NCBI GenBank assembly: GCA_013115135.1
Contig: JABANP010000005.1
Location: 186,001 to 250,000 of the forward strand
Reading direction: 5' to 3'
DNA length: 64,000 bases
Origin: Perkinsus olseni
Lineage: Eukaryota; Perkinsozoa; Perkinsida; Perkinsidae
Shown: piece after piece, positions 24,901-35,449 of the stretch
Numbering within the stretch: the stretch's first letter is position 1
Layout: every line of letters starts with the position of its first letter
The notes under the pieces: model-generated
Databases searched by the model: none
What the model saw: the letters and a program-made list of their open reading frames with translations, nothing else
Told to the model about the DNA's origin: nothing
Program-made: the position numbers and the translations under genes

Positions 24901-25735
24901 TGATGCCCACCGGTACCGGCCGTCGTCTGCTCAACCCTCGGATGTTGGCTCAACAGGCTGAAGAAGCTAGGGCAGAGCTTCCTGCACTTTGCCTCCTCAC
25001 ATGCAGCAGCAGGGATAACCAAGTAACGCCGCTCCGCAAGCCAGCGAGGCTGAGTACAAAGTGCCCCCAGGTACTGTGCTTCGACCCCTCTACCCACAGT
25101 AGGATCCCGCAGACACTCAAGGTACGCGGATGGTTGTGCCGTCTCTTCTCACTTACTCACAGGTGCTTGAGCTCGGAAGGGCAATGAGTATGCCTTGCAA
25201 TCGCTGGAGACTGCCTTCTAAAGCCTCACAAGTCTGTGCAGAGTTAAACGTCTTGGCTGGTTTCAAAGGTGGCCTCCATCCTGGGCGGTCGGCTAGACAT
25301 GCTATACCCACCTCAGGTGGCCGGCCTAGCAGTGCCCCGGGCAGCACTGCCCACTCAGTAGGCTCCACAGGCTACAGACAGGTAATCCCTGTCCCGTCTA
25401 GTCCAGTAGCTCAGTCAGTGCCGAGGTCCTCAGGTCAGAGCATCCCCGGATGGCCGCTTGCTATGCCTCTGCGATAGAGCAGCAGGTATTGTAGAAGTTG
25501 CTGTTGCATGCAGTGGTGAGCGTATCGCCCACAGAAAGACCCACGGTAGTTGTAATGCCTCGGTCAGCTGTGCCGTTGCTACAACTCATCCAGGCTCGGC
25601 GTCTCCTAGTGGTATCGCCTGGATCGACAACGGGACGGTCGCTGCCGTCGCTGTCGATGGCACCGTCTCTCTCTGGCGAGTCCCTGGAAGCGCGCCTGAG
25701 AATCAGGTACTGCTACGCTGTGTGTGGTCGCTTTG
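21910..25735 (+). CDS. EML-type WD40-repeat protein (echinoderm microtubule-associated protein-like)
   Basis: Multi-exon tandem beta-propeller protein; EML proteins bind microtubules. Blades follow the EML order: YTGHTSLVSALAYGPDVKLM then ASGQ, VHVWDPHCFD, then SVGAGPQRQVMAVWKVGA, WAIFGHGRMVKVWTLS, LVAGSGDGVIYFTEGHLCL, LVVGCSDGGSLYIYRR, VRVAVGYSNGYFVIFDM, LHGHMCPIDNIMFVV and finally GIAWIDNGTVAAVAVDGTVS with LWRVPG. The blade stating A-S-G-Q and the D-H-V-x-V-W spacing are family marks. A HELP-like stretch is only hinted at upstream (ALELQFM, GVRRVGDLQYIEDN). ATG at 21910 is a guess. Introns are short and many, and several joins between blades were not resolved. Confidence 0.7.
23801..23850. 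repeat. Two adjacent hairpins inside the WD40 gene
   Basis: CCATAAG-ggc-CTTATGG (23801-23817) and GCCTTAT-g-ATAAGGC (23836-23850) are perfect short inverted repeats sharing the CTTAT core. The stretch interrupts the WD40 reading frames and is probably intronic. Confidence 0.75.
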
Positions 25736-27009
25736 AGTTCCGCAACTTCAGAGCCCGGTTCCATCTTCACCGGGGAAGGTCGCGAAGGGAGTGCCCGAAA
25801 TTACCGAGGCGGAGCTGCGCGAAATGCTGGCCTGTGACGATGGAACGGCTGACGAGGACCCCGATGCACCTCCCGAGATTGAAGATAAAGAGAATCAGGT
25901 GAGTTACGATGTTCATTGAACGACGGCGACAGAAGCGTCCGAAGGCACCCTCCCCTGGTGCGGAAGCGATGCCAGAAGAGACTTCAGAAGGAGAGGATGA
26001 ACTTCGTAAGCTCAACCGTCGTCCACCCTGCTGCCGGTTTTGCCCGCAGTGTCCGCTGAGTTCCAAAACCTCCCCTTGAGGCAACATTCAGTTCTTTGCG
26101 AAGTTTCGGGACGCCACTGAGGGTCGTCTTGGTTTCTGTCTCAGCATCTACACAGCATTATCAATGGGAGGCTGAGGTCGACCCGGATAAAGACTACGGC
26201 TGTTATACGTGGGAATCACCACAGAAGAGGATAGAGAGAAAAGCGTAGTAGATTCTCTGCGGCGTGCGCGGAGTTCGTGTGCTCATGTCAGAGTGTTTGA
26301 GGCGCGGAGAGCTCGACGGGTGACGGTAGCCGGGAAGGTTGGCGAGAATCAAAGAGGCCCCAGCCAGTTTCCCTGGAAGCAAGAAGGCTTCGTCGCTGGT
26401 ACAATCTAAGTTCGCTGGGAGAAGCCAGTGCCATCGAGGCTCAGGCACCCCATCATCACGCTTCAATCCGAGTGCGACTACTACCGGCGTATCAGAACTC
26501 CTCTCCGCTGACTGCGACCTCGACGATCGTTTCGGCCGCCATTTTGCTGCTACCGTGAGTTGCTTCATGGAAGTAGTCTTCCCGGCTCACTCCTGAACAG
26601 GCTCCTGCCAAGACGAAGCTCTCGCGTGGTTCTCTCGTGAAAGTGAAGACTTCGGTTGAGCCTGGTGCATACGTCATCAGAATCAGTGGCCCGAGCTGTG
26701 CTGAGCAACGGATTCGCAGAGTAGGCTCAACTTCCTGACACTATTTCCAACGACTATTCGAACTCCTCTCAGGTCATAGCTGACCTCGGGGCTCAAATAA
26801 TCCGCATCGAGTCCCCAGTCGACTCAAACTCGGTGAAAGTCCCCATCGGCTTCGATCTATCAGCACGGCTGAAGATCGATGTTCGCGGATTCCAGCAGCA
26901 TGGGGCTATCAAAATAATGGTAGTCACACCGTTGTCACCACAAGAGGCTTGTGGGCTTGTGGTTATGCCGTCGAGAACCATTCGCGGCTCACTACGTCGT
27001 GGTCGATAG
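25736..27009 (+). CDS. 3' part of the WD40 gene or a separate unknown gene
   Basis: Open plus-strand exons follow the last propeller blade. One is acidic (VAKGVPEITEAELREMLA, PPEIEDKENQ), one basic (ERRRQKRPKAPSPGAEAM). Later ones carry WEAEVDPDKDYGCYTWESP and a clearly folded final exon with DLGAQIIRIESPVDSNSV, IGFDLSARLKIDVRGF and GAIKIMVVTPLSPQEA, to TAG at 27007-27009. I do not recognise a domain. Whether these exons extend the WD40 protein or form another gene cannot be told from sequence alone. Confidence 0.4.
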
Positions 27010-27672
27010 CCCTGTGCTCTGAAGATCTCGGCTTCCTCCGCTCACGCTTGCATTGACGGTTTATCGTGGTCGTTGCACAGGTTCCTCGACGCAGAGCAGG
27101 AACAGTATGTGGTTACGGGGATAAGTTGCTGATTGATACAGCTGGGCTTCCAGCGACCAAGCCGATAACTTAGTCCGCCGCCTTATTGATTATACCGTAT
27201 AAATGTAGCCGCAATTAAGAGTGGTTATGAGCATGTTGGAATAGATTTCCGTCAAGAACGATGCTGTTGGGTTGCTACAATGACACGCCCGGCGTAGGAA
27301 AGCGGCTCTAAAGCATATCGTGCAACGTCCAAACCCTCTCCAGCATAGAGCCCCCGCGCTCTCTCTTTGGTATGTGATTCGTGAGATGACTTCCTCGCTA
27401 GGCTCTAAGTATTCCTTTGAGGTGCTCATCTGCGAAACTTCCGCCGCGAAAGAGAGATCGCTTCTCCAAGGTAAAGAACGCTACCTGACGGGGGTATCTT
27501 GCTAGGGTTGTCGAGTAAAATTGGTGTGATGTTCCGGTGTGGTGCCGACTACTCAGGTCACCAGATCAGACTAACAAATCAACACAAGGAGTAGGGTCGG
27601 TGTCTTGACTGACTGAGCCGTCTCGGCTCGATGCTCACAACAGATTCAAGGACAGCAGCAAATACAAGTGAG

Positions 27673-28630
27673 TCACACGGCCGCAGTAGATGTCTCAACG
27701 ACGTCACGAGGAGGGTACTTGTAGAGGAGGTAATGGTCCCGATCCCTTTCTGGCATAAACATGAAGTCGGAATGCGATAGTGACTTGACGACTGTGGCTT
27801 GCAAGCACTCGAACGACTAGGCGTAGGAGGGTCGAGACCATAGCACGGGCGTTCTCACCAGTGACGAAGGTAAAGTTGAGCCTCTTGTATAATTGTACAG
27901 CGCCTTCCTCTTCCGGATCTACCATGAGGTAAGCCGCGGTCACTCTTGGCCACTTGAGACGTATCTACAGTCCAGCGTGTAATTTGCCCGTATGGTCAGA
28001 GTGGGGTTGTGATCCAGAGTTACATCTTCGAGGGCCTTTCGAAGCATCATCTTTCCTATCCCCTTGCGGCGCTCATTGAAAACCACATATACGAAGGAGA
28101 TACGAACGATCGTATCACGCTTCTTCGCTGGCCTGATAGTGAGGAGTCCTGCCCGCACATCCTCACGGTGCAACGACACTGCAACAGCTGCCCCAAGAGG
28201 TGTAGGCTCAGATCGAGGACTAAAGAATCTTTAGTAAAGATCAGGCTGCGTTGTCCTACACTTGGAGCATATGAGCGAGGAAATGATTGACTTCCTGCGA
28301 TTCGACGTATCCGACGATGGACTGAGAGAAGAGCATTCCCTGCAGTAATCTCCGAGCACTGGGCCCTGGTCCCGAGCCCACAAGGAGACTTGCCTCTTCG
28401 TGGTCAGCCTCTGGATTAAACGCAACAAACCTGCGCCCACCCTTGACTTCTCGCATTTTGCGTCCGTGCATCATATCGCCAGGCCTCCATGGTCTGTATT
28501 CGAGCTTGGAAGAAATGCCGTCATGTGATTCCTCCTTCGAGAAAGAGCCGGCGAGATGGCTTTCAGTATTCCCTCGCGTTGCCGTGCTCCCGACCGCGAT
28601 CTGAATCCAACAGATGTAGAAGACTATCAT
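27673..28630 (-). CDS. Secreted GNAT-like acetyltransferase, array copy A
   Basis: First member of a tandem family. Exon 1 (ATG 28630) encodes a signal peptide MIVFYICWIQIAVGS, then LEYRPWRPGDMMHG and RRFVAFNPEADHEE. Exon 2 gives SIVGYVESQEV. Exon 3 gives DTIVRISFVYVVFNERRKG and IGKMMLRKALEDV, in which RRKGIGK is a canonical GNAT motif A (R-x-x-G-x-G/K, acetyl-CoA pyrophosphate loop). Exon 4 gives YLMVDPEEEGAVQLYKRLNF, the motif B strand-helix. Exon 5 ends LLYKYPPRDVVETSTAAV. Intron 1 appears to use a GC donor (gag|gcaagt). Of all copies this one best keeps the catalytic-type coenzyme motif. Substrate and site of action (secretory pathway or outside the cell) are unknown. Confidence 0.72.
28219..28235. 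repeat. Palindrome in intron 2 of copy A
   Basis: ACTAAAGA-a-TCTTTAGT is a perfect 8-bp inverted repeat with a single-base centre, within the intron between GNAT exons 2 and 3. Confidence 0.8.
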
Positions 28631-29737
28631 CGTGATTCCAATGCTATACAGAGGAAGTAGCTGGCACGATTCGCTGGTGATTCCTGTGGAACACACGACC
28701 CAATTAGAGACGTCCGAATCGAACGCCGTTACACGGTCGCACTCGTATTGGTCGCTTACAGCTCAGCCGAACAATCACGTCGCTATCTGACTTTCTACGA
28801 GTACTACGAGATTGAGAAATCAGCGAACTCAACTTAAGCGAACAACGACCGTTAGTCATACTTGGAGCTGTAGACATCAGGTTGGTGAGCACAGTATTAA
28901 CACCCATTCCGAAAAGACGGGGGCTGATGGCGAGGCGAAGTGCTTATCGCTGCCAACGCTGTAGTCGACGATGCAAAAGTCGAATGTACCTCTCAAAGTG
29001 GGAGCTTAGCTCACCGTGACGGGAATCCTGTCTCGTTCCGTGTATTTTTATGCAGCCCGGCGAGACGGCTGTGATTCACACGGGCCAAAAACCTGTCTTG
29101 TCTCCTCCTACAGACGGCACAGACTTTCGCTGACCGCGTCCGTTCCTTCCCCGATGGAGAAGAAATGGCGTCGGTTCACGCACGTTCGGCTGTGGTCTGA
29201 CAGGTCACTTGCTGAGGACCTCTGAGAGCAGTGACCTTGACTATGAATGTGCTTGCAGTTGCAGCTGGTCGTTGCGTAGGCTACTCGTGGGAGAGCAGCA
29301 ACACCTTATGGTCACGGGTGAAAGGTTGCAATCCGCAGACCAAAGGTAGAAGTATCTGATTCTACCCGGTGGGGCATCTGACTAAATATTTTGTATCGAT
29401 GCAGCCGCACCCAAGTTGACACAAAGGATGTCGAGATGGATTACTAAAGCGTCTCCTTCGATGCTTTTCACGCTCCTTATAACATATCACATCTTAAATT
29501 TGATCAGTGCCATAGGACGACAGCGTGCTTTTTCCTTCGAGTAACGACTAGGGCGGCTCGCAGCTGCAGCCCTTTTGGATGCATCCGGTGCGGCGGCATC
29601 GGACAGCGTCTGTTACCGGCTGAGATCACCCACTTGAGGTTGACATGATAAGCAAATCAACTCCAGAAAAGAAGGAGTAATGCTACATCACAGCATTCTG
29701 TGACAAGTGGCGTGGGTTTGTTGATCATCATCGTCAG
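28631..29737. other. Spacer between GNAT copies A and B
   Basis: About 1.1 kb upstream of copy A. Only short unconvincing frames occur. It holds the shared upstream motif at 29092-29104. Confidence 0.5.
29092..29104 (-). promoter_or_regulatory. Shared upstream motif, copy A
   Basis: CCTGTCTTGTCTC on the plus strand, one base off the GTCTCGTCTC core; 462 bp upstream of the copy A start. A function in transcription is inferred only from recurrence. Confidence 0.4.
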
Positions 29738-30667
29738 TCACTGACTAGCATTATGCGGAGGGTACTTGTAGAGTAGGAAGAGGCTCTGGCGACTGCCTGA
29801 AAAAGGAGACCAAGTTGACCACAATCTCCGAACTGTGACGGACAATCAACGGGCAACAAACGAAAACGCGCCCGGAAAGGGAGCGTACTGCTAGAGTTCT
29901 ACAGGAGTCTTGTTTTCAACTGTGACTGCAGCTCACAAAACTATCCTCACGGTGAACGACTGTGAAGTTGAGTCTGTTGTAGAGCTTCGTGGCGGCGGTT
30001 TGCGTGCGGTCCGCAACGAGGTGTGCGGCGATTGCTGTTGGCCATCTTACTCGTATCTATGAACGATCGAGTATTGTTGATAAGCACCTGAACCACCTCC
30101 CGCCGAGGCGCCTCGCTAGGAGAAGCACTTACGTCATCGAGGGCTTTTGGTAGCATCGTCGATGCTACTCGCTTGTTCTGCACATAGGAGTGCACGATAA
30201 CGAATGAAATGTAAACGACGGTGTCACGTTCCGTCATTTCTGGCCTGAGAATCAGCAGCCGTATCTGATTCTTCGGTTGAGGGCTTTTCATTGACTTACA
30301 GCTCATCCTCGAGATACGCCGGCGGTGGTTTGTCTTCCTCCGACTCCACGTATCCAGCCACAGTCTGAGAGGTGAACAGTTTCCAACATCTGTCAACTTC
30401 CAGGCTGCTTCATCAAGTTACCTCAGAGTTTGGAAGCACGGCAACGAATCTTCGGCCATATGTGATCGGTAGTGGCTCCCCAGCAAATGAATCTCCGGGC
30501 CGCCAAGGTCTATATTCCAACTCGGGAAGGAAGCCACTATCTGTACCCTCTTCGAGAGGTGAATCTGGGTCTCGTGGAGGCACTCGGGCTGCCGCGCCCC
30601 CGATTGCGGTGTGCACCGATGGAATTTGCAGGGCGAGTATCGTCACTTTGAAAGCAGCCAACATCAA
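29738..30667 (-). CDS. Secreted GNAT-like acetyltransferase, array copy B
   Basis: The clearest five-exon model of the family. ATG 30667 starts a signal peptide (MMLAAFKVTILALQIPSVHT). Then LEYRPWRPGDSF and RRFVAVLPNSE, with a phase-0 gtaact donor. Exon 2: TVAGYVESEEDKPPP ending in phase 2 at gtaagt. Exon 3: PEMTERDTVVYISFVIVHSY and VQNKRVASTMLPKALDD. Exon 4 starts IRVRWPTAIAAHLVADRTQT and ends LYNRLNFTVVH. Exon 5: RSRQSLFLLYKYPPHNASQ, stop TGA at 29738-29740. Motif A is changed to NKRVAST, lacking the glycines, so acetyl-CoA binding is doubtful. All splice borders are canonical and no frame break is seen. Confidence 0.75.
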
Positions 30668-31045
30668 TAACTGGTTATGGAGCAGTGGTAAGTTCGCGTT
30701 TGGTTGACAAAACAGCTACGAAGGATCGGGCCGCCCTCTTTACGCGTCCGGCCAGTGCAACCCCTCGCTGGAGGCCAATCTAATTTCAGTAGAGTTATCC
30801 GAGAAAGCCAGACCACGTCGAGCTCTGCTCCGGCAACGCCTATCAAACTCGAGGGAGAATCGCCGAGGAACCGTTGCTGAGCGGATCATGCTTCTGATGA
30901 ATTCATAGCTACTATGCAGAGTTCGGTTGGAATGGCGATTTTCGTGAAAACGTTGTCCGTTGAGCCTCCCCTGAATATCCACCTCCGCGCGCCTTTTCGA
31001 GTTGGAAATACCCCGGAATATAGCCCTCGAGCCTTGAGCCGAGTT

Positions 31046-31058
31046 CCCGTCTCGTCCT
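31046..31058 (-). promoter_or_regulatory. Shared upstream motif, copy B
   Basis: CCCGTCTCGTCCT on the plus strand, followed by gcaggtgccgtcgg, 379 bp upstream of the copy B start. Confidence 0.4.
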
Positions 31059-31419
31059 GCAGGTGCCGTCGGCAACTTGCGGGCCCGCAACGTTCCATGA
31101 ACAGCGTTGTTCAGGAGGGTGTGGCTGCTTTTTCCTTCCTGGGTCTTGCAAATAGCACCGCTTCTTCATGGTAGTTGCCAACACAGCGACGTCGTGAGAC
31201 GCAGCGCACGTCATGAGCCTCCAAGCTGCTTTGACAACAGACAAGACGGCAAGTCCAACGCTGTGTTTGCTTCCCTTGAGAGTTTTCCCTCTCAAGGCAG
31301 GCCGGCCAAAGGTGAAAAATCGACGCGAGGAAAGGAACTAACAACTCCAGATCGTAGAAAATCCGAACAAGTAACAGTTAGAGCATGCGTCACCTAAATT
31401 ATCAACTCCATGACGAGGG

Positions 31420-32159
31420 CTACCCTTCCCATGAATTGCCGCCGCTAGCCCTCGGAGGGTACTTGTACAGTAGTATATCATCCTCTTCTGACAATTTGAA
31501 GGGATGACGACCGAGTGAGAGCGATGACGACTCCCAGATAAATGAGCGCGCGACGAGAGAGAAGCTGCGCGATAACCGTCCTTGTGCGAACCTCAGACGG
31601 TAAGGCGAAGTGACACTCACATCATGCAGGGCTTTTGATAGCATCGTCGTCCCTATCTTCTTATTTCGCATTTCCGGTACTACGTATACATTTGCGATAT
31701 GAACGACGGTATCAGTCGATCTCTTTCCAGGCCTGATTATCAAGAACTAAACTATATCGTAGAATAGTATTGGACCAGTCCTACAGCTGTGACGAGATAT
31801 AAAATGGAAGTACTCCCACTTCGTTGAAGTCCACGTATCCGACGACCGCCTGAAACATAAACAGTCTAGGGCCGGAACGTCTCACGGCACCGCATCTTGG
31901 CGAATCTTCGCCGTAACTTACTCTCTCGCAAGCAGCACCCTGAGCCCACCGCAACAAACATTTGGCCGATTTTGACCTTCGGCAGGAGGCTTCCAAACAT
32001 CATATCACCGGGTTCCCAGAATCTGTACTCGACCTCGGAGGCAATGAGGCAGAGTACTTCCTCGATCGGACGGTCGTAAGGATAGCTTCCTTGATTGGCG
32101 TTCATTGCCATGCTTCCGATCGCGCTATGAAGCCAATAGATCAAGACGAGAATTATCAT
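31420..32159 (-). CDS. GNAT-like family copy C, lacking exon 4
   Basis: ATG 32159 gives a signal peptide (MIILVLIYWLHSAIGS), then VEYRFWEPGDMMFG and QMFVAV. Exon 2: AVVGYVDFNEVGVLPFYI. Exon 3: PGKRSTDTVVHIANVYVV and RNKKIGTTMLSKALHD, donor gtgagt. The exon with the WP..AAYL...LY..LNF motif B is absent: only about 160 bp separate exon 3 from the terminal exon (DDILLYKYPPRASGG), against about 350 bp or more elsewhere. Stop at 31420-31422. Exon 1 also diverges where others read VDP. Likely a truncated or dying copy, unless a half-domain protein is made. Confidence 0.55.
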
Positions 32160-32287
32160 ACTCTATTGCACAGAACAGCGAAAACTGGTAATACAGCGTC
32201 AGTGTGCGAGGAGCCTCCAGAACCAATGGACTGGCCTTTCGGGCGTAAGTTTCGTCCCGACGGAAGGGCGCGCTATATTCGCCCATT

Positions 32288-32790
32288 CTAAGCAAGATCG
32301 ATCAACGTTATCAGAGGAATTAGACCCTCCAGCGTCTCTACGATTCCGCGGAGAGCGACCGTTCCATCGTGTTCAGTTGAATACTGGCCCCCACAGTAAT
32401 CAACTGGAAGGTGGAAAACACCAATCTTCTGGGCGTGGCTGGTGGTGTTGATAACGTAACGATGATGGCCAGAATGAAGACATCGAGCCCGGGTCTGATG
32501 ATCATGCTCCAGGACCGACCACGAGTCCCGCACAGTAGGTATACAACCGGCTCCGTCGGTAATTGGTGACAATACACCGGAAATCTATTAGTGAAGTTTT
32601 CGCACCTAGAAGGCAGTTTGAAACGAACGCCTTTCCGCGACCCGATCGACACGTCCACCTCGTACGTCGTGCGTCGCACGAGGTGGGGTCCATCTTCAAG
32701 GACTGCTCGGGAGTATCCGGAGGGTTGTATCCGGAGCGACTAGACGAAATTGAAGACCAGCAGCGTCAACCGCCGGAGGCAGAGCCTCAT
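32288..32790 (-). CDS. Possible small secreted protein in duplication unit 1
   Basis: ATG 32790 opens a signal-like start MRLCLRRLTLLVFNF, then meets TAG unless a short intron (gtctag...gagcag) is removed. That would lead to VLEDGPHLVRRTTYEVDV and SRCENFTNRFPVYCH. A second possible intron ending ttccag leads to either DYCGGQYSTEHDG (stop 32288) or LITVGASIQLN. No family recognised. Confidence 0.27.
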
Positions 32791-32942
32791 TGACAAATAA
32801 ACACATAGCACGGATTCAACACATCAACATAGCATGTTGGCTTCAATACAGCGTCAGTGTGCGAGGAGCCTCCAGAACCAATGGACTGGCCTTTCGGGCG
32901 TAAGTTTCGTCCCGACGGAATGGCGCGCTATATTCGCCCATT

Positions 32943-33431
32943 CTAAGCAAGATCGATCAACGTTATCAGAGGAATTAGACCCTCTAGCTTCTCTACGATT
33001 TCGCGGAGAGCGCCCGTTCCACCGTGACCAGTTGAATACTGGCCCCCACAGTAATCAACTGAGAGGTGAGAACACCAATCTTCTGGGCGTGGCTGGTGGT
33101 GTTGATAACGTAACGATGATGGCCAGAATGAAGACATCGAGCCCGGGTCTGATGATCATGCTCCAGGACCGACCACGAGTCCCGCACCAGTAGGTATACA
33201 ACCGGCTCCGTCGGTAATTGGTGACAATACACCGGAAATCTATTAGTGAAGTTTTCGCACCTAGAAGGCAGGTTAGAACGAACGCCTTCCCGCGACCCGC
33301 TCGACACGTCCACCTCGCACGAGGTGTGGTCCATCTTCAAGGACCGCTCGGGAGTATCCGGAGGGTTGTATCCGGAGCGACGAAACGAAATTGAAGACCG
33401 GCAGCGTAATCCACCGGAGGCAGAGCCTCAT
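32943..33431 (-). CDS. Possible small secreted protein in duplication unit 2
   Basis: Counterpart of the gene in unit 1. ATG 33431 gives MRLCLRWITLPVFNF. Here the proposed intron acceptor gagcag reads gagcgg, and the stop in the intron is lost, so the first join differs. The body SRCENFTNRFPVYCHQL and the end DYCGGQYSTGHGG are conserved. Possibly a decaying duplicate. Confidence 0.22.
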
Positions 33432-33514
33432 TGACAAATAAACACATAGCATGGATTCAACACATCAACATAGCATGTTGGCTTCATACTATAAATTCGT
33501 ATCTCTATCGCATG

Positions 33515-34450
33515 TCACTCGCTAACATCAAGGGGAGGAAACTTGTACATTAGGATATGGCTCCGTTCCCTCGCTGAAAGCGCAATGAAAGCATATGCGA
33601 AGAATGGTCGGTGCCAAGTTAGCATTGCGAGAATAAATAGCATACTTTCCAGTCGAAATTGAGGCGCGTTCCTTACCGACGACGCGAGTGAAGTTGAGCC
33701 CATAGTAAAGCTTCATAGCGAACTTTTTATTGGGGTTCACAATGAGGTATGCTGCGATTACTGTTGGCCACTTCACACGTATCTGCGAACTATCGATTGT
33801 GCTAGGCACAGTGATTTATCCCATCCGGAGGGCGCCTTTTCCAAAAAGGCGACTAAAAGGCTTCTACTATGCTTACATCATTCAGGGCCTTCGGCAGCAT
33901 CGTCGACGCTATCCGCTTATTGCGTAAGTCAGGATGTACGAATACATACGAGATATATGCGATACTATCAAGCCTTGTCTTCTCCGGCCTGATGATAAAG
34001 AGCCCTACTTATGCATTTCCGCTACGCTTTAACGCTCATACAAGGACCGGAACGAGTTTGCGGCGACGCGTAGTCCTACAGCGCTGCAAGTACAGATGGA
34101 ACATAATCCTTCTTTGAATCCACGTATCCCACGACAGCCTGAAAGGCGAACAGCGGCGGGAGGGCGTGACTCTCAGGAAGGCTCTCGCCACGAGCGCCGA
34201 GTAACCTTACTTTTCCCCGTTCAGCGGTCGGGTCCACCGCGACGAAGGTTCGTCCATTAGTAGGCTCTGCCATCCACCGGCCCAGCAACATATCGCCAGG
34301 CTTCCAAGGTCTGTATTCAAGTTTGGACGAAATATTGTTGTCTGCCTCGACTTTCGAAAGTGAACTATCAGTCGGGGTCTGTAGAGCTGCTCCGGCTGCC
34401 GTGCTCCTGATAGCGGTGTGTATTGAGCAGATGCAGGTGATGATTTTCAT
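33515..34450 (-). CDS. Secreted GNAT-like acetyltransferase, array copy D
   Basis: ATG 34450 gives the signal peptide MKIITCICSIHTAIRS. Exon 1 continues LEYRPWKPGDMLLG, RTFVAVDPTAERGK to a gtaagg donor. Exon 2: AVVGYVDSKKDYVPSVLAAL, ending phase 2. Exon 3: PEKTRLDSIAYISYVFVH and LRNKRIASTMLPKALND. Exon 4: IRVKWPTVIAAYLIVNPNKK and FAMKLYYGLNFTRVVGKE. Exon 5: SHILMYKFPPLDVSE, stop 33515-33517. Same exon phases as copy B. Motif A is degenerate (NKRIAST). Motif B is well kept. No break found. Confidence 0.73.
33833..33851. repeat. Hairpin in intron 3 of copy D
   Basis: CGCCTTTT-cca-AAAAGGCG, a perfect 8-bp inverted repeat inside the intron between GNAT exons 3 and 4. Confidence 0.75.
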
Positions 34451-35370
34451 GATCTCAACCCCACGTAAGGAAGCGCAACTGAAAAGAGCATGCCGAAGGC
34501 TTTAGAGCTTAAGGTAGCCGGTATACGTATGATCAACCGCCTCAAACTGAGCGAGTCCTCTCTCGCACGGGGATCGAGTTCCCCCATCCTGTCGGGATCG
34601 GGTTAGGATAGCTGCACGAGCGAAGATGGTCGTATTGAACTCTTGCGCCGTGCAAGAGCTCAATACTACCGGCCTTGACGGAGGCGCTTCCTGTTTGTCG
34701 GTTAGCACGAAGATAGAATTTATCGTGTGACACGCGAGAAATGGATAGCTCAAACGCCAAGTCTCGTATCTGGCCGAGAACAGGAAGAACTTATCACCGA
34801 TAGATCTGTCGCCCTTCCCGTCTCGTCTCTTTTACAGCTTCGCAACTCCCGAGGCGGGAATTGAGCTGTTCAGAATTTTCGGCGAAAGCGTATTGTCGCA
34901 GACGTACGGGATGGGTAGATGCCTCCGCAGAGGAGAGTCAGGAGATGGCTCCTCAAGCGTTGGTTCCTGCTCGGTTGATAACATTTTCGAGTGGAGGCTA
35001 CGGAAATGTGACTCGATACTGTGCTCTACTTAGATATCCCAGGAGGCTCGGTGATCAGATCATTGATGCTTCGATAATCAACACAATGAAGGGTAGTTAT
35101 CAACAACATCACGCAGCAGTGCATCGTGTCAGTTGACAGCACATGGAAATCATGAGGAGTCCTTATTCAGGACGGAGCGTGCTTGCTGAGTAGGGTATAC
35201 TGCGTCCGTGCGTCTGCGAGTTAGACGGGACCGTAGCAAAAATGATGCGGACAATACGGGCATCACGGTGATAGGACATCATAGAGGAAGAAGCTCGTCT
35301 GAGCATACAGAGGCGTCGCGGAAGTTGCGCACCTCAACTTGAGCTCTAATTTGAAGTGCACCCGAAATCG
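34451..35370. other. Spacer upstream of copy D
   Basis: No convincing gene. A plus-strand frame at 34861-35136 is open for 91 codons but shows no domain. The shared upstream motif sits at 34817-34829. Confidence 0.45.
34817..34829 (-). promoter_or_regulatory. Shared upstream motif, copy D
   Basis: CCCGTCTCGTCTC on the plus strand, followed by ttttacagcttcgc, 367 bp upstream of the copy D start. Confidence 0.42.
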
Positions 35371-35437
35371 TTGGTTCTATCGTTCAGCCTTACCAATGGT
35401 AAGGCTAAACGATAGAACCAATGGTAAGTTACCATTG
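35371..35437. repeat. Large near-perfect palindrome with a second overlapping hairpin
   Basis: Arms 35371-35395 and 35397-35421 pair over 25 bp with one mismatch (35385/35407) and a single-base centre. A second perfect hairpin CAATGGTAA-g-TTACCATTG follows at 35419-35437 and shares the ACCATTG/CAATGGT core. Together they start where exon 4 of the decayed GNAT copy ends. Confidence 0.93.
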
Positions 35438-35449
35438 ACTAAATTCAAG

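Larger units (their letters stand above)
32190..33488. repeat. Tandem direct duplication, 655-bp unit
   Basis: Unit 1 is 32190-32844, unit 2 is 32845 to about 33488. Both begin AATACAGCGTCAGTGTGCGA and both end CATCAACATAGCATGTTGGC followed by TTCA. They are nearly identical, with scattered substitutions and small indels (for example cacag against caccag near the middle, and a loss of about 8 bases at cgtacgtcgtgcgtcg). The unit lies between GNAT copies C and D. Confidence 0.92.
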
